From the IMG/VR virus record IMGVR_UViG_3300038682_000061, positions 1 to 41,250 of that record: 41,250 nucleotides of DNA. One strand, written 5' to 3'. Of this stretch, positions 1 to 8,943 are shown one piece after another; positions within the stretch are counted from its first letter, which is position 1; each line of letters starts with the position of its first letter. A program made the position numbers and the translations under genes. Origin of the DNA: a virus. Below the pieces are notes generated by a model, which had not been told where the DNA came from, did not search any database, and saw nothing but the letters and a program-made list of their open reading frames with translations.

Positions 1-17
1 GTTTCCCAGTCACGATC
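1..17 (+). other. Amplification primer sequence (left end)
   Basis: The first 17 bases, GTTTCCCAGTCACGATC, are exactly the reverse complement of the last 17 bases of the window. I recognise this as the tag primer commonly used in random-primed virus amplification. It is not phage sequence. The G-run just after it (19-25) is probably also affected by mispriming. Confidence 0.9.
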
Positions 18-202
18 AGGGGGGGCTGGCTCAATTACCAAGTCTTGCACAACCTATTGCTTCAGCAACAGGTAATATTGGTCAGACTTTGGCACAAGGT
101 CAAATTGCTTCGGCTCAAGCTAGTCAAGATACAAGTCAAAATCAATTTGGTAATTTAATGGGGGCAAGTAATTTAGGTATGCAAATTTGGGGAATGTTTT
201 AG
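18..202 (+). CDS. DNA-ejection protein, C-terminal fragment (continues from right edge)
   Basis: An open frame runs from the primer to TAG at 200-202. It reads GGLAQLPSLAQPIASATGN and then a Gln/Ala/Ser-rich tail ending in GMQIWGMF. This is the C-terminal part of a phage ejection (injection) protein whose N-terminal part starts at 40803. The right-edge fragment ends in NQQMSGL, and joining it to GLAQLPS gives a natural sequence with only a few bases uncertain at the primers. In P22-like phages such proteins are packed in the head and enter the host envelope with the DNA. The next gene starts 9 bases downstream with AGGAGG between. The fragment status is clear; the exact role is inferred from composition and gene order. 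Confidence 0.8.
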
Positions 203-211
203 GAGGACATA

Positions 212-1012
212 ATGCCATTTCAATATACTCCAGTTAATTATCAACAACCTGTTCAACCCATTGAGTACACACCGACTCAACAACAAAATCAGCAACAGGA
301 TTCTCCTAGCATGGGTGGCATTCAGGATATTCTTGAAATGTTCAAGGATACTCCTACTACCGAGTCTTTACCTAGTTCCACGGTTAGTACCACGGGGGTA
401 GGGTCCGGGCTAGGTTACTCAGGAAGTAGTGCTTTTGGGGTTGCTGATGCTGCCAGTGTATTTGGCGAGGGTGCTAATATAGCGGGTAGTGGGTTTGAGG
501 GCTATGGCGTAGCTGACCCTTCAAGTGTATTCGGCAGTGAGTCTCTGAGTTCAGCCAGTAGTTCAGCCAGTAGTTCAAGCGGCTCTAGTTTCCCTATTGC
601 TGGTATTGTTATGGCAGCTATTGCGGCACAACATGGGCTATCTAAGGACACTGATACTGAGGTTGAGGGTGTTAGAACTAAAGATGCTTTTGAAGGTCAT
701 TTCGCAACTGAGCCTTGGTTAGCGTGGGCGCATGATAAACTTGGCATGGAACCCACTGAAGGTGAGAAGTTTGATGCGGCCTTTAAGAACAAAGATTATG
801 AAACTGCTATTGAGCGACATCCTGAAGCATTTTCTTATTGGGCTGACCCTGCAACATCTGTAGCTGCTGATGGTCTTGAAGCATTAGGTATGGACAAAAA
901 GACTGCTGACTGGTTCAACCCAGTGGGTAAAGTAGGCGAGTGGGCCGGTGATGCGGCCTCCATTGGTGGTGTGAGTGGCAAACTCGGTGGTTTCCTTGAT
1001 AAAGTATTTTAG
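212..1012 (+). CDS. Putative DNA-ejection (internal virion) protein, 266 aa
   Basis: The start codon follows AGGAGG (201-206) at good spacing. The N-terminal 40 residues are Gln/Pro-rich, the middle is Ser/Gly-rich low complexity, and residues about 127-139 form a short hydrophobic segment (FPIAGIVMAAIAA). The C-terminal half holds Trp-containing helical stretches (EPWLAWAHDKLGMEP) and a Gly/Ala tail. It is the second of four consecutive genes between the GNAT-like gene and the tailspike, the slot that in P22 holds ejection genes 14, 7, 20 and 16. Pore-forming ejection proteins often have such membrane-active and low-complexity segments. No sequence motif fixes the function, so this is a positional call. 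Confidence 0.6.
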   Translation: MPFQYTPVNYQQPVQPIEYTPTQQQNQQQDSPSMGGIQDILEMFKDTPTTESLPSSTVSTTGVGSGLGYSGSSAFGVADAASVFGEGANIAGSGFEGYGVADPSSVFGSESLSSASSSASSSSGSSFPIAGIVMAAIAAQHGLSKDTDTEVEGVRTKDAFEGHFATEPWLAWAHDKLGMEPTEGEKFDAAFKNKDYETAIERHPEAFSYWADPATSVAADGLEALGMDKKTADWFNPVGKVGEWAGDAASIGGVSGKLGGFLDKVF

Positions 1013-1020
1013 GAGTTGTT

Positions 1021-2400
1021 ATGAACGGTAATCCATTTTATGTAAAACCTGGTAATAACTTTGGTAAGGGATTGACTGGACTCGCTAGTACAGTGGGTCA
1101 GATTGGTCAGCAGAAGAAGAAAGAAGCTGCTGAAGAACAGAAGAAGAAAGAATACGCTGAAGCTGTTGATATGGCAATGAAAGCCTATAACTCTGGCGAT
1201 CCTGATATGATTGCAGCGGTTAATATTAAATATCCTAAGATTTCACAAGATATGAAATTAACTCAGAATGCTCAACACCGTAACGAGCGTTTGAAAGGTG
1301 AATACGATACAAATCGTAGAGCATTCATTGCTAACCCATCTGAAGATAACTTCTATAAAGCCGTTAACTCATGGGAAAAGTCACGGCTTTATAGTGGTGC
1401 TGACCCTGATAAAATTGCAGAGCAGAAGCAGAAGCAGATTGAGCAATTCAATAAAGACCCTGAATTATATCAAAAGAAGATTCTTGCTGAAGAAGCAGCC
1501 ACCGACACCGAATGGTATTTGGATTATAAGAAAGCAATGGGGGAAGGTGAAGATTCCGATAACCGAAGTGCTCTTATGAAAGAATACCGACTCGCTAAAG
1601 ATGAGGGGTATGCTGGTGATTTTGTAGCTTACCAGAAAGAATTTAAGAATCTTGGTAAGTCTACAGGTGGATTTCAAAAGGGGTCGACATTCGTAGTACG
1701 AAATGCTGATGATTCTGTGTCACTGGTAACTCCCAAATTTAATCCTAACACTGGGGAACTTGAAGCGTCTACTGCACCATTACCTGAAGGTTCGGAGCTT
1801 ATATCAGAACTCGGTGAAACAATTGGTGAACGGCAGGCCAGGGAAATCAACACTGCTGGTGGTAAAGAAGCTACAACCCAAGCAGCTAAGGCTTCTTCTG
1901 AATACGCAGAGCAGGCTAAAGTAATTACAGAGGGTCTTGTCGATCTAAATGATGCAATTGTGGCGTTAGATGAGGGTGCGGAAACTGGGTTCATTGACCA
2001 GTATTTACCAAGTTTTAGAAAATCAACTGTTGCATTTGAAAATGCTGCTAGTCGAATGGGCTTATCGATAATCGCTTCTGGAAAGTTTGGCCCTCTCTCG
2101 GAAGGGGAGATGAAACTTTCCATGACTACGGCAGTTCCTCGGTCAATGAGTCCTGAAGCAACTAATCAATGGCTTATTGACAAACGTGGTGCTCAGACTA
2201 AATTGAGAAATCATTTGAACGATTTAGCATACCGTCTGGATATGGAGGGCATGACTAGGGGTAAGTTGGCGAGACAGCTTCGACGTGAAGATAAACTTGG
2301 TGTTTCTACTGAGGATATGATAGCCACAATGGAGGCTAATCGTGGAATGTCTTACGATGAAATCATTGACGCAATTGAGCGTAGACAAGGAGCTAAATAA
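1021..2400 (+). CDS. Putative DNA-ejection (internal virion) protein, 459 aa
   Basis: It begins 8 bases after the previous gene with AGGAG upstream, and its stop overlaps the next start as TAATG at 2398-2402. The protein is highly charged and mostly helical, with a Lys/Glu-rich coiled-coil-like segment at about residues 31-47 (QQKKKEAAEEQKKKEYAEA) and further heptad-like stretches. No transmembrane segment is obvious. Length, position and coupling to the 794-aa gene fit a P22 gp20-like ejection protein. No enzymatic motif is visible. Confidence 0.6.
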   Translation: MNGNPFYVKPGNNFGKGLTGLASTVGQIGQQKKKEAAEEQKKKEYAEAVDMAMKAYNSGDPDMIAAVNIKYPKISQDMKLTQNAQHRNERLKGEYDTNRRAFIANPSEDNFYKAVNSWEKSRLYSGADPDKIAEQKQKQIEQFNKDPELYQKKILAEEAATDTEWYLDYKKAMGEGEDSDNRSALMKEYRLAKDEGYAGDFVAYQKEFKNLGKSTGGFQKGSTFVVRNADDSVSLVTPKFNPNTGELEASTAPLPEGSELISELGETIGERQAREINTAGGKEATTQAAKASSEYAEQAKVITEGLVDLNDAIVALDEGAETGFIDQYLPSFRKSTVAFENAASRMGLSIIASGKFGPLSEGEMKLSMTTAVPRSMSPEATNQWLIDKRGAQTKLRNHLNDLAYRLDMEGMTRGKLARQLRREDKLGVSTEDMIATMEANRGMSYDEIIDAIERRQGAK

Positions 2401-4784
2401 TGGCAGGTGTTAATCTCCTAGCTCCCGAACCTTCTGATGAACAACCTGCCTCAATAGGTGACACTCCTCGTGAAGGGAAGGGTCGGAATCTTTTAGCTCC
2501 TGAACCGTCACAAGAGCCAGTTATTGAACAACCTGTTGCGGCACCTGTTCCACAACCACAGGGTCCAAACTTCTCAGACAAGTTCGAGCAGTACCGAACA
2601 GGTCAAATGTCACCTGAAGTATCTGCTGACTTTGAAGAGCTACTTAAGCGTAAGATGCCCCAAATGTTCCATGACAAGGGTTTCAAAGAAGCTGAAATGC
2701 CTGTTCCTGAGATGATAAGCCAGTCAGTCACAAATCTCCCAAGTAGTGCTAAAAGTGTTGCTGGTGATTTTTACCAAATGGTTAGACACCCTATCGATAC
2801 TGTTGAAGCACTTGGTAAAACAGCTCTTGGTGGTGTCGAGAAGATATTACCTGAAGAAGGGTTTATAAGCACCACTGGTGAGCATGAAGAGTATTTTGAT
2901 TCAGTGGTTGAGGGACTTAGTGAGAGATATGGGTCTACTGAGAGATTTAAACGAGCTGTTGCTGAGAATCCTGCTGAGATAGTTGCAGCAGCGTTCACAG
3001 AGTTTCTAGCTCCACGTGGTGTTCAACTCGCTAGGAAAACCGCACTCAAGCGGGCTATTGACAACACTGAAATTACACAGTTTTATGATAAAACTGGAAA
3101 ACTGTTACCAGAGGTTGAGGCGAGTATTAGTCAATCTGGAATCCCTCGTGAAGAATTAATGGATATTCTACCTGAGAATATCAACATGATTGAAGACGGT
3201 AGTAAGATTCTCAGTAAGGCTGGTAAGAAAACAGGTGTTGATAAAGCAGTAGGTGAGATTGCAGAAGAAGTGATGCCTTCGGGCGAAGTAATTGAGGCTG
3301 CCAAACTACTTGAGTTAGATTCTCAAATTCTCCCGCAGTATGTGTCAGATAACCCAACCTTCATTGGTGTGGCTAAAAGCCTTGATAAAGTTCCAGGTTC
3401 CATTATGTCAAATAGAACCAAATCATTTATTGTTGATTTGTCTGAAAAGGCTGATGACACACTTATTAAATTTGGTGATATTAAAGACAAGACGACTATT
3501 TCTGATAACTTCAGGTTGAAGAGTAGAGCCATTATTGACGATTTAGACGATCAAGCTGGCAAACTCTATGATGAAGTTGGAACCAATGTTCCAAAGAACT
3601 CACCTGCCATTACTGATAATATTATTGAATTACTAAATAAACAGGCCGATGACTTAGGTGGTGTTGATAAACTGAATCCTGCTCAAAAGAAACTATTGAA
3701 TGAGCTTTCAGGCACGACAGTTGTTAAAGAAGCTGCCAGTGACCTGGTGGGTCCTAGTGGCAAACCTATCGGTAAAGCTGTTACCGAAGTAGAACCTCCA
3801 ACATACGGCCTTTTGGAACTTCGTCGTAAGGAGATTGGTAAGGCATTAAAGGGTAAGGAAAGCACATTCGGGTCTATGGAAGAAGGTCAGCTTAAACAAC
3901 TTTATGGTGCTCTAGCGGAAGATCAGAAAGATACTCTTAAAGGAATTGACGATGATCTTCTTAATAAATACACAAGTGCTAATTCGTTAACAGCTCAACG
4001 ATTCGGGATACAAGATCAGTTGGTTGATGCACTCGGTAAAGACCTTATTGGGTCGATTACAGCTAATGCAAAAACTGCTATTAAAACTTTACCAAATGAC
4101 CCTAAAGCGTTTGATAAATTATTAAAGTCAATGCCTGATGAAATTGGTACTACTGCCAAAAAAGAAATAATTGTATCAGGTATAGACGACATTCTTTATT
4201 CTGGTGCAAAGCGTGAGTTTAACCCACAAAATTTCAGTTCCTTCATGGAAGGACTACGGAAGAATAAAGGTTCTTACACCAGACTCCAGAAGGAACTCGG
4301 TTCTGAAACAATGGAACGTCTTGAGGCTATATCAACTCTGACTGATCGAATTAATAAGGTTAAGGGTGTATCGAAAGTCGATATTGATAAAGTACCTGGG
4401 ATGATTGGTAGAGTGCTCCAGACAGTTGGTAGGAGTGCCACATTCAAGGTGTTGGGTAGAGCAGGTGGTACAGTATCATTCGGTGAAGCTAGATCAATTT
4501 TTGATCTAATCCCATTTGGTAAAGGTTACAACAAAGCTGCTGCTGACGCACTGCTCACAGACCCACGTTTCATGCAGACTCTTGAGAAAGTAGCAGCAGG
4601 TCGATTGGATACTGCGAAACAGGTTAAAGAAGCTGAGAAACTACTCACCCGTAGTAAGAAATATAAAGATTGGCGTAATACCCTCAGCTCAGGTGCTAAG
4701 TCTGAAATCGCTAGATTAGGAATTATTGGTTATCTCGGTAAAGAGGCAACTGAAGATCAAACCCAAGAGGAGAATACAGAATGA
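2400..4784 (+). CDS. Putative large DNA-ejection protein (gp16-like position), 794 aa
   Basis: It starts at the A of TAATG and overlaps the tailspike start by 4 bases (ATGA, 4781-4784), so all these genes look translationally coupled. The N terminus carries a repeated short motif, NLLAPEPS at residues 5-12 and again near 30-37, followed by a Pro/Gln-rich linker. The rest is charged and helical, with Gly/Ala-rich segments near the C terminus that could insert in membranes. In P22 the largest ejection protein, gp16 (about 609 residues), lies in the same place just before the tail genes. This one is longer. I see no lytic transglycosylase motif. Confidence 0.6.
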   Translation: MAGVNLLAPEPSDEQPASIGDTPREGKGRNLLAPEPSQEPVIEQPVAAPVPQPQGPNFSDKFEQYRTGQMSPEVSADFEELLKRKMPQMFHDKGFKEAEMPVPEMISQSVTNLPSSAKSVAGDFYQMVRHPIDTVEALGKTALGGVEKILPEEGFISTTGEHEEYFDSVVEGLSERYGSTERFKRAVAENPAEIVAAAFTEFLAPRGVQLARKTALKRAIDNTEITQFYDKTGKLLPEVEASISQSGIPREELMDILPENINMIEDGSKILSKAGKKTGVDKAVGEIAEEVMPSGEVIEAAKLLELDSQILPQYVSDNPTFIGVAKSLDKVPGSIMSNRTKSFIVDLSEKADDTLIKFGDIKDKTTISDNFRLKSRAIIDDLDDQAGKLYDEVGTNVPKNSPAITDNIIELLNKQADDLGGVDKLNPAQKKLLNELSGTTVVKEAASDLVGPSGKPIGKAVTEVEPPTYGLLELRRKEIGKALKGKESTFGSMEEGQLKQLYGALAEDQKDTLKGIDDDLLNKYTSANSLTAQRFGIQDQLVDALGKDLIGSITANAKTAIKTLPNDPKAFDKLLKSMPDEIGTTAKKEIIVSGIDDILYSGAKREFNPQNFSSFMEGLRKNKGSYTRLQKELGSETMERLEAISTLTDRINKVKGVSKVDIDKVPGMIGRVLQTVGRSATFKVLGRAGGTVSFGEARSIFDLIPFGKGYNKAAADALLTDPRFMQTLEKVAAGRLDTAKQVKEAEKLLTRSKKYKDWRNTLSSGAKSEIARLGIIGYLGKEATEDQTQEENTE

Positions 4785-7006
4785 GTCTTGTAACCCTTGA
4801 AATGCCATATTTCCCTGACCCTACAGCAGGTCGTCCAATCTTCAACGGTTCCATTTACATCGGTGAGCCTGACACTGACCCTGAAGTAGCAGGGAACCAG
4901 AAAACAGTTCTACTACGACAAGAGAATGGTGTTGACGTTCCAACTACCCAACCTATATCGACTGGCGCAGGTGGTGTCCCTCTATATAATGGATCACCTG
5001 TTCAGATTATAGTAGAAGGTGACTACTCTTTAAAGCTTTTAAATCAGTTAGATGTTCAGGTTTATTACTCACCAAATAGTTATGTGTTAGAAGAAATGAT
5101 AAACCAATTGGAAACAGTTGGTATTTATCAGCCTTTTGATAATGTAGCATTGATGGTCACTGAGTCATTGCCTGATGGTATCATTGTCGAGACTAAAGGG
5201 TATTACACCGCAGGAGATGGCGGGCAAGCTCGGTATCTTATCAAGACCGCCGTTGATTACGGAGCTACACCAGATGGATACGGCGATCACACGCTGGCTA
5301 ACGGGAATGTAGCGGTGCTGCAAGCTGGATTAGATGGTAGCACGCAGTACCACGTAAAACAATTTGGAGCAGTTGGGGATGGTACCACTCTTGACCATTT
5401 ATCAATAACCGCAGCCGGTGCAATGTTGTCAAGCGGAGATACTTTAGACTTTGGAACCGGTACTTTCAATATTGAAAAAACTGGAACACCGACAAGCCCG
5501 TTTGGTCATAGGATTCTTGATCTAAATGACCTTGAAGATATAACAATAAAAGCATCAAGAGCAAAGATTGTTGCAACCCATGACATTTCAACCGATGGTG
5601 GTTTGATGTTTATATGGGGGAATGCTATTAGAACGTGTAATATCCACGGGTTCGACTTTGAAATGACATTTTCTGGTGTTCATACTGGCTCCACCCAATA
5701 CCCATTTTGCGGGGCTATTTTTGGACAAGGGGATGACGGGGTATATACTAGCGATCAACTGAATCAGAACTGGACTATAACTGACTGTACTTTTAAGTTG
5801 TACCATCCATATGGGCAGTATGCCCAATCTGGCTCTGCTTATAATGGCGACCCGAACAATGGTTTTAAGATATTCCCTGTGTTCTGTAATGGGCCATTCA
5901 GTGCAACTTCTTTTGAAAATCAATCAACAGGGGTAACGATCTCAAATTGCACTTTGAAAGACGGCCACAACGGATACGGCTTCTGGACATGGGCGGTTAA
6001 TGATGTAAAATATTTCGGAAACAGGGCCGAGTCTTTTGTAGGTAAACAGTCGGATCAGGCTGGAACAGTTAGTGGTATTGGCGAGCCAATGATTAGGTAT
6101 CACCAGTTCCATACTTCTGGCTTAAGTATCGTAGGTAACTACTTTAGGTCAAAACCGTGTAGTGAACGGACTGTTGCTGGCATGGAAGGTGACTCACGGT
6201 TTATCGATTACAACACTAATTTACTTGGTGACTACCGGTATGGTAACTGTGAAATTACAGGGAATACCATTATAGGCGGTAAAGGAGATGCAGCTAATAC
6301 TTTTACTGATTCATATATAAACCTGTATGCATATGGTGCAATAAGCGTTTCGGCTAATACGTTTGACAGCACCTCCGAAACTAGCAATGAATATAGCAGT
6401 ACAGGTATTAGTTGGAACTCCGAGGCTCTTGGGGGACAGGGTGTCGCAACCCTATCCATTACTGCCAATACATGGTCAGCTAATTGCGACCCTATGGAGA
6501 ACATAAGTATTTCTAACGGAGCAACTACTGCTGCAAATAGACGGTTGAAACAATTAGTAGTGCAAGGTAATACCTCTCTTGCACAAGCTCAACACTTTAT
6601 AGGGATGAGTAATGTTTCTACTACCTACGGTGTTCAAGATATCAACATCTCGAACAACCTAGTCTCAGGCGAGTTTAACACAACTTTTGACAAGACTAGC
6701 TCCAACTCTAGGGCGATTGAATGTCATAGCTCCGAAGCAACTGATATCGCACAAGTCAATGAAAACATTGTACGTGATAAATATTATGCTTTTGAATCAG
6801 GGCACTTCGGGTTATTTATTGCAAATGACAATGAGATTAGTGGTGTAACGACAGAGTACTTGGGGACAATCCCTCGTTTTAGAACACGTCGTAACAATGC
6901 ACCTAGTGCAGCTGCACCAGATGGTTCGGAATATATTAGGTTGGATGGTGTCGCAGGGTATGTTCTTTACATACGTGAAGCTGGTACGTGGGTAGCAATT
7001 GGTTAA
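4781..7006 (+). CDS. Tailspike protein with P22-type head-binding domain
   Basis: Residues about 1-110 match the P22 tailspike head-binding domain: PRP-like DPTAGRPIFNGSIYIGEPDT, then ANQ-like GNQKTVLLRQENG, then QPISTGAGGVPLYNG and the YSLKLL strand. In P22 this domain docks the trimeric spike to the tail hub. From about residue 190 (VKQFGAVGDGTTLDHLSI) a typical pectate-lyase-like beta-helix begins, with repeated N-x-I/F and SNC/TNC turns, as in spikes that bind or cleave surface polysaccharide. The last 40 residues (GSEYIRLDGVAGYVLYIREA) form a small C-terminal domain. At 741 aa it is somewhat longer than P22 gp9 (667). The receptor cannot be inferred. Confidence 0.9.
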   Translation: MSLVTLEMPYFPDPTAGRPIFNGSIYIGEPDTDPEVAGNQKTVLLRQENGVDVPTTQPISTGAGGVPLYNGSPVQIIVEGDYSLKLLNQLDVQVYYSPNSYVLEEMINQLETVGIYQPFDNVALMVTESLPDGIIVETKGYYTAGDGGQARYLIKTAVDYGATPDGYGDHTLANGNVAVLQAGLDGSTQYHVKQFGAVGDGTTLDHLSITAAGAMLSSGDTLDFGTGTFNIEKTGTPTSPFGHRILDLNDLEDITIKASRAKIVATHDISTDGGLMFIWGNAIRTCNIHGFDFEMTFSGVHTGSTQYPFCGAIFGQGDDGVYTSDQLNQNWTITDCTFKLYHPYGQYAQSGSAYNGDPNNGFKIFPVFCNGPFSATSFENQSTGVTISNCTLKDGHNGYGFWTWAVNDVKYFGNRAESFVGKQSDQAGTVSGIGEPMIRYHQFHTSGLSIVGNYFRSKPCSERTVAGMEGDSRFIDYNTNLLGDYRYGNCEITGNTIIGGKGDAANTFTDSYINLYAYGAISVSANTFDSTSETSNEYSSTGISWNSEALGGQGVATLSITANTWSANCDPMENISISNGATTAANRRLKQLVVQGNTSLAQAQHFIGMSNVSTTYGVQDINISNNLVSGEFNTTFDKTSSNSRAIECHSSEATDIAQVNENIVRDKYYAFESGHFGLFIANDNEISGVTTEYLGTIPRFRTRRNNAPSAAAPDGSEYIRLDGVAGYVLYIREAGTWVAIG

Positions 7007-7020
7007 CTAAAGGAGAAATT

Positions 7021-7182
7021 ATGGACTATAAAAAAGAACTAGTAAACTTAGAAGCTGAACTCGATGCAGAGTTCGGGAAGATGAAACGCTTATTCATGCA
7101 AGGGTGGATGACTAAACCGGCGTGGGCTAGGGCGGCTGTCTGGTTCTTAGCTGGTGTTGTTACTGCTCTGGCTCTAAGATGA
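7021..7182 (+). CDS. Small single-span membrane protein, 53 aa (possible holin or spike-lysis partner)
   Basis: I chose ATG at 7021 because AAAGGAGA lies just upstream; a start at 6988 would run back into the tailspike. The N-terminal half is charged (MDYKKELVNLEAELDAEFGK) and the C-terminal half is one hydrophobic span (AAVWFLAGVVTALALR). It overlaps the endolysin start by 4 bases (ATGA, 7179-7182), which suggests coupled translation. A tiny membrane protein right before an endolysin could be a holin or pinholin, but a better holin candidate lies at 10241. Role uncertain. Confidence 0.6.
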   Translation: MDYKKELVNLEAELDAEFGKMKRLFMQGWMTKPAWARAAVWFLAGVVTALALR

Positions 7183-7532
7183 GTCACTTCCAACGTAAAG
7201 AGTACGCCTGTAAATGTGGGTGTGGATTCGATACGGTTGACTTTGACCTTCTACGCCTCTGTAATGAGGTTCGAGAGTTCGAGGGTGACGCTGTGATAGT
7301 ATCCAGTGGGTGTAGATGTCTTGACCATAATAACAAAATAGGTGGTGTGCTTGGCTCACAACATACTCTTGGCAGGGCTGCTGACCTCCATGTGAGTGAC
7401 CCCTGGAAGACTCACCAATACCTTTGTAGACAGTACCCTAACCAGTATGGATTTGGGGTTTATGATAACTTTGTGCATGTTGACACTCGAACCAATGGTC
7501 CTGTAAGATGGGATAAAAGGAGTAAAAAATGA
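7179..7532 (+). CDS. Endolysin, peptidase M15 family (D-Ala-D-Ala/L-Ala-D-Glu peptidase type)
   Basis: This 117-aa protein shows the zinc-peptidase signature of the M15 family: SQHTLGRAADLH at residues about 60-71 (the H and D of SxHxxGxAxD) and a second His in FVHVDTR at about 98-104. The N terminus has a Cys cluster (CKCGCGFD) and VSSGCRC, as in the M15_3 group of phage lysins. The length is normal for this group. It cuts peptidoglycan stem peptides to free progeny. It has no signal peptide, so it needs a holin. It is coupled to the membrane peptide upstream and overlaps the next gene by 4 bases. Confidence 0.88.
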   Translation: MSHFQRKEYACKCGCGFDTVDFDLLRLCNEVREFEGDAVIVSSGCRCLDHNNKIGGVLGSQHTLGRAADLHVSDPWKTHQYLCRQYPNQYGFGVYDNFVHVDTRTNGPVRWDKRSKK

Positions 7533-7915
7533 AATTAGTGTTATTTTTATTTACCTTGCTAATGACTCCTGTGTTTTGCACAGCGTCAAGTGTTGATCTA
7601 TGGTCATTGTATCAAGAGGAGTTGACAGATACCTCCCCAATAGTAACCGCTATTATTGATACTAAAAACGTTGAGGATATTATGGTCGATGTTGTCACAG
7701 ACAAGGGATCTACTATTGTGATAACACCAATTCTCAATAGTTCTGGTACTCCCGTTTTAACAGACCCTTCCGACACAGTTACCATCTCCAATGGTGGTGG
7801 GTCAGAACGAGTAGTTTACAGTCGAATCATGGCACCAAGAGCTAAGGTTGTTGTGACTAAAACTGAAGCTGGTGATACTTCAGACTTCGTTTTATCAATA
7901 AGGGGGAATAAATGA
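7529..7915 (+). CDS. Secreted hypothetical protein with signal peptide, 128 aa
   Basis: The first 20 residues, KLVLFLFTLLMTPVFCTAS after the Met, form a Sec signal peptide (basic n-region, hydrophobic core, small residues at the cut). VFC is a poor lipobox, so lipidation is possible but not convincing. The remainder is beta-rich (DIMVDVVTDKGSTIVITPI, GSERVVYSRIMAPRAKVVV) and might be one small beta-sandwich. ATG overlaps the endolysin stop (ATGA at 7529-7532) and GGAG is upstream. It opens a run of three exported proteins between the endolysin and the holin. No known family recognised. Confidence 0.7.
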   Translation: MKLVLFLFTLLMTPVFCTASSVDLWSLYQEELTDTSPIVTAIIDTKNVEDIMVDVVTDKGSTIVITPILNSSGTPVLTDPSDTVTISNGGGSERVVYSRIMAPRAKVVVTKTEAGDTSDFVLSIRGNK

Positions 7916-8943
7916 GATACTTATTAGTTCTACTTCTTATTTACTCAACGCCATGTTTGGCTATCACGGAAGTTGGTCAGGGGACGGGTGGTAGTGGTGG
8001 TACACAGTTTGATGCAACCGCAAACAGTGTTGCTGGTTTCGATGGTTCAGCCGATACTACTACATATGGTGCAGGTGATAGTCTTCCGTTTGCAATAGAT
8101 ACTATTCTACCAGATACAGCCCCAACCGAAGAAGGGCAACTCACCCTCGATGCCAGCAACAATAGTCTACGGTTTATGACCGGCGGAACCATTTATACGT
8201 TGGCTGGTACAGGCGGCGTTACCACATACAGCCTAACAGTTGATATGGTTGATGGAAATGGGACAGACCTATTTACCTACGACTCAACTGACTACACCAC
8301 CGACCAGACATTCAGCGGGTTAACTGCTGATGCCACGTTTACCGTTACTGCTGACACAGACAGAGAGGTTAGCTGTACTGGTACAGGCTTGACGGATAAC
8401 ACAGGAGGTAGCTATACGGCTAATACTGACACGGCTAGTGTTACGGCAGCATGTACCTATAGTGATGCGGTGTCATGCACCCCATCGTCGCTTATTCACC
8501 AGACGGTAACAGATGACTATACACGTCCAGTATTGACTACTGGATCAACTATTGGGCAGTCCTTCACAATCTCGACGGAAACAACGCTAGCCAAAATATC
8601 TCTCGATATGTCTAACTTTGAGGATGCTGTCTTTACCCTGCGTGTGGGGACTGGCGCAGACTTGACGACTTATACGGAAGAGATCACAGGAGAATACACA
8701 GGGACAGATGCTCAGGCGGTTGAGTTTGTATCTTCCTCTAACCCGACGTTAACTGCTGGTACTTGGTATATAGGCGTGAGGGTAGTGTCTGGGACTGATG
8801 TTGATGGGTGGCTGCGAGGCTCTAACGTGGCGACAAACTACACTGGTGGGCAGACTATCTCAGGTGATGGTGGCACAACAGATTGGAATATGGACAGTAC
8901 CTATGACTATGACTTAGGGTTTGAGGTGCACGAATGCCAGTAA
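7912..8943 (+). CDS. Secreted hypothetical protein, 343 aa, beta-rich
   Basis: It starts with a clear signal peptide (MRYLLVLLLIYSTPCLA) with a likely cut after CLA. The mature part is Gly/Thr/Ser/Asp-rich and nearly free of Lys, as in extracellular beta-sandwich proteins. Residues about 100-165 look like a repeated immunoglobulin-like or cadherin-like strand pattern (SLTVDMVDGNGTDLFTYDS). The C-terminal 145 residues resemble a jelly-roll domain (ISLDMSNFEDAVFTLRVGT, AGTWYIGVRVVSG). Four Cys are spaced as if for disulfides. The start overlaps the previous stop (ATGA), and the end overlaps the next start by 10 bases. Function unknown; surface or glycan binding is a guess. Confidence 0.65.
   Translation: MRYLLVLLLIYSTPCLAITEVGQGTGGSGGTQFDATANSVAGFDGSADTTTYGAGDSLPFAIDTILPDTAPTEEGQLTLDASNNSLRFMTGGTIYTLAGTGGVTTYSLTVDMVDGNGTDLFTYDSTDYTTDQTFSGLTADATFTVTADTDREVSCTGTGLTDNTGGSYTANTDTASVTAACTYSDAVSCTPSSLIHQTVTDDYTRPVLTTGSTIGQSFTISTETTLAKISLDMSNFEDAVFTLRVGTGADLTTYTEEITGEYTGTDAQAVEFVSSSNPTLTAGTWYIGVRVVSGTDVDGWLRGSNVATNYTGGQTISGDGGTTDWNMDSTYDYDLGFEVHECQ

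Noticed and set aside
1674-2123. 149-residue antisense open frame across an ejection gene
   Set aside because: Ser/Pro-rich shadow of the coding strand; no start signal.
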